Origin: Siminovitchia thermophila | Lineage (GTDB): Bacteria > Bacillota > Bacilli > Bacillales > Bacillaceae_C | Direction: 5' to 3' | Assembly (NCBI RefSeq): GCF_016909185.1 | Contig: NZ_JAFBFH010000003.1 | Coordinates: 62,001-126,000, forward strand | Length of the DNA: 64,000 nt | In this document: in pieces, positions 63,620 to 64,000 of the stretch | How the letters are laid out: the number at the start of each line of letters is the position of its first letter | Position numbering within the stretch: the first letter of the stretch is position 1 | The notes under the pieces: model-generated | Database searches by the model: none | What the model was told of the DNA's origin: nothing | What the model saw: the letters and a program-made list of their open reading frames with translations, nothing else | Position numbers and translations under genes: made by a program

Positions 63620-64000
63620 CTATTGACGGGCTTTTTTTAATGCTCTTTTTACTGTTTCCGCAATATGATTCTCTGAAATTCCGTATTTTTCCAGTAATTC
63701 TTGATTAGGCGCTGATTCAGAATTACGATCATTCACTCCGACACGCAACATAGGAACAGGCTTTTCTTCCACGAGGACTTCAGCAACTGCGCTGCCAAGC
63801 CCGCCGTAAATACTATGTTCCTCCGCCGTAACAATCACACCGGTTTTCTCAGCCGCTTTTACAATCGCCTCTTTATCTAACGGTTTAATCGTTGGCATAT
63901 GTAAAACAGCAATGGACAAACCTTCAGCTTGTAATGACTCCGCCGCTTTTATGGCACGGCTTGTTTGGGTGCCGGTTGAAATAATGGTCAAATCGCTTCC
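63620..64000 (-). CDS. Transketolase C-terminal subunit, partial
   Basis: 127 codons at the 3' end of a gene that runs off the right edge. The segment is the transketolase C-terminal domain (about 120 residues: TIISTGTQTSRAIKAAESL, VLHMPTIKPLDKE, VTAEEHSIYGGLGSAVAE). Such domains occur in full-length transketolases and in split enzymes with separate N and C subunits; the sequence style (AEEHSIYGGLG) favours the split type. An in-frame TTG at 63991 is inside the gene, not a start. Confidence 0.85.
   Translation of the reverse strand, partial: GSDLTIISTGTQTSRAIKAAESLQAEGLSIAVLHMPTIKPLDKEAIVKAAEKTGVIVTAEEHSIYGGLGSAVAEVLVEEKPVPMLRVGVNDRNSESAPNQELLEKYGISENHIAETVKRALKKARQ

Overview
The window is chromosomal DNA from an endospore-forming member of the Bacillaceae. 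Most of it is a core backbone whose gene order closely follows the ypf/ypb/res/spm/dacB/scp/rib/lysA/spoVA/spoIIA/drm/fur/nudF/yqkF stretch of Bacillus subtilis. Spore genes (sleB, ypeB, spmAB, dacB, spoVA, spoIIA-sigF, spoIIM, cotJ, mciZ), the bacillithiol disulfide reductase YpdA and SinR/SinI support this placement. I cannot name the species from sequence alone.

Layout. 0-6.6 kb: ypfA (cut by the left edge), ypeB, sleB, prsW, an L-asparaginase, ypdA and mecB. 6.6-15.7 kb: an accessory island between mecB and ypbG, genes that are near neighbours in B. subtilis. It holds a 21-residue Cys-rich peptide gene, an MccB-like E1/ThiF adenylating enzyme, an LpxL-fold acyltransferase-like protein and an ABC-2 exporter on the minus strand. 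A divergent FtsX/MacB-type ABC transporter lies on the plus strand, with at least two decayed genes nearby. I read this as an uncharacterised RiPP (ribosomally made, modified peptide) cluster. 15.7-31 kb: ypbG, cotJABC, ypbF-ypbE-ypbD, fer, ribU with its FMN riboswitch, resABCDE, rluB, spmAB, dacB. 31-48 kb: scpAB, ypuF, ribT, lysA, a reduced spoVA operon (AA, AB, AF only), dacF-spoIIAA-spoIIAB-sigF, drm, xerD, yqzK, fur, spoIIM, yqxK, and a nudF carrying a one-base frameshift. 48-64 kb: mciZ, yqkF, a broken acetyltransferase, sinR-sinI, ketone-body genes (scoAB, thiolase), xpaC-telA, HMG-CoA lyase, yqkB, an ECF sigma factor with a membrane partner, an SOS-type yqjX-yqjW pair, an aldehyde dehydrogenase, a class II aldolase and a transketolase C-terminal subunit cut by the right edge.

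How the genes work together. The island looks self-contained: peptide, activating enzyme, possible lipidating enzyme, exporter and a divergent transporter that may give immunity. A promoter and a 16-bp palindrome sit just upstream of the peptide gene. The res genes form one respiration and cytochrome c maturation unit with its two-component regulator. The spo, spm, dac, sle and cotJ genes cover several stages of sporulation and germination.

The second notable signal is a family of about 145-bp intergenic repeats at 16.6, 32.75-33.33 (four tandem copies) and 34.1 kb. Their stem arms differ in sequence between copies but keep pairing, as expected of a conserved folded RNA or DNA element. All start codons were judged from ribosome-binding sites and recalled family lengths; no searches were run.
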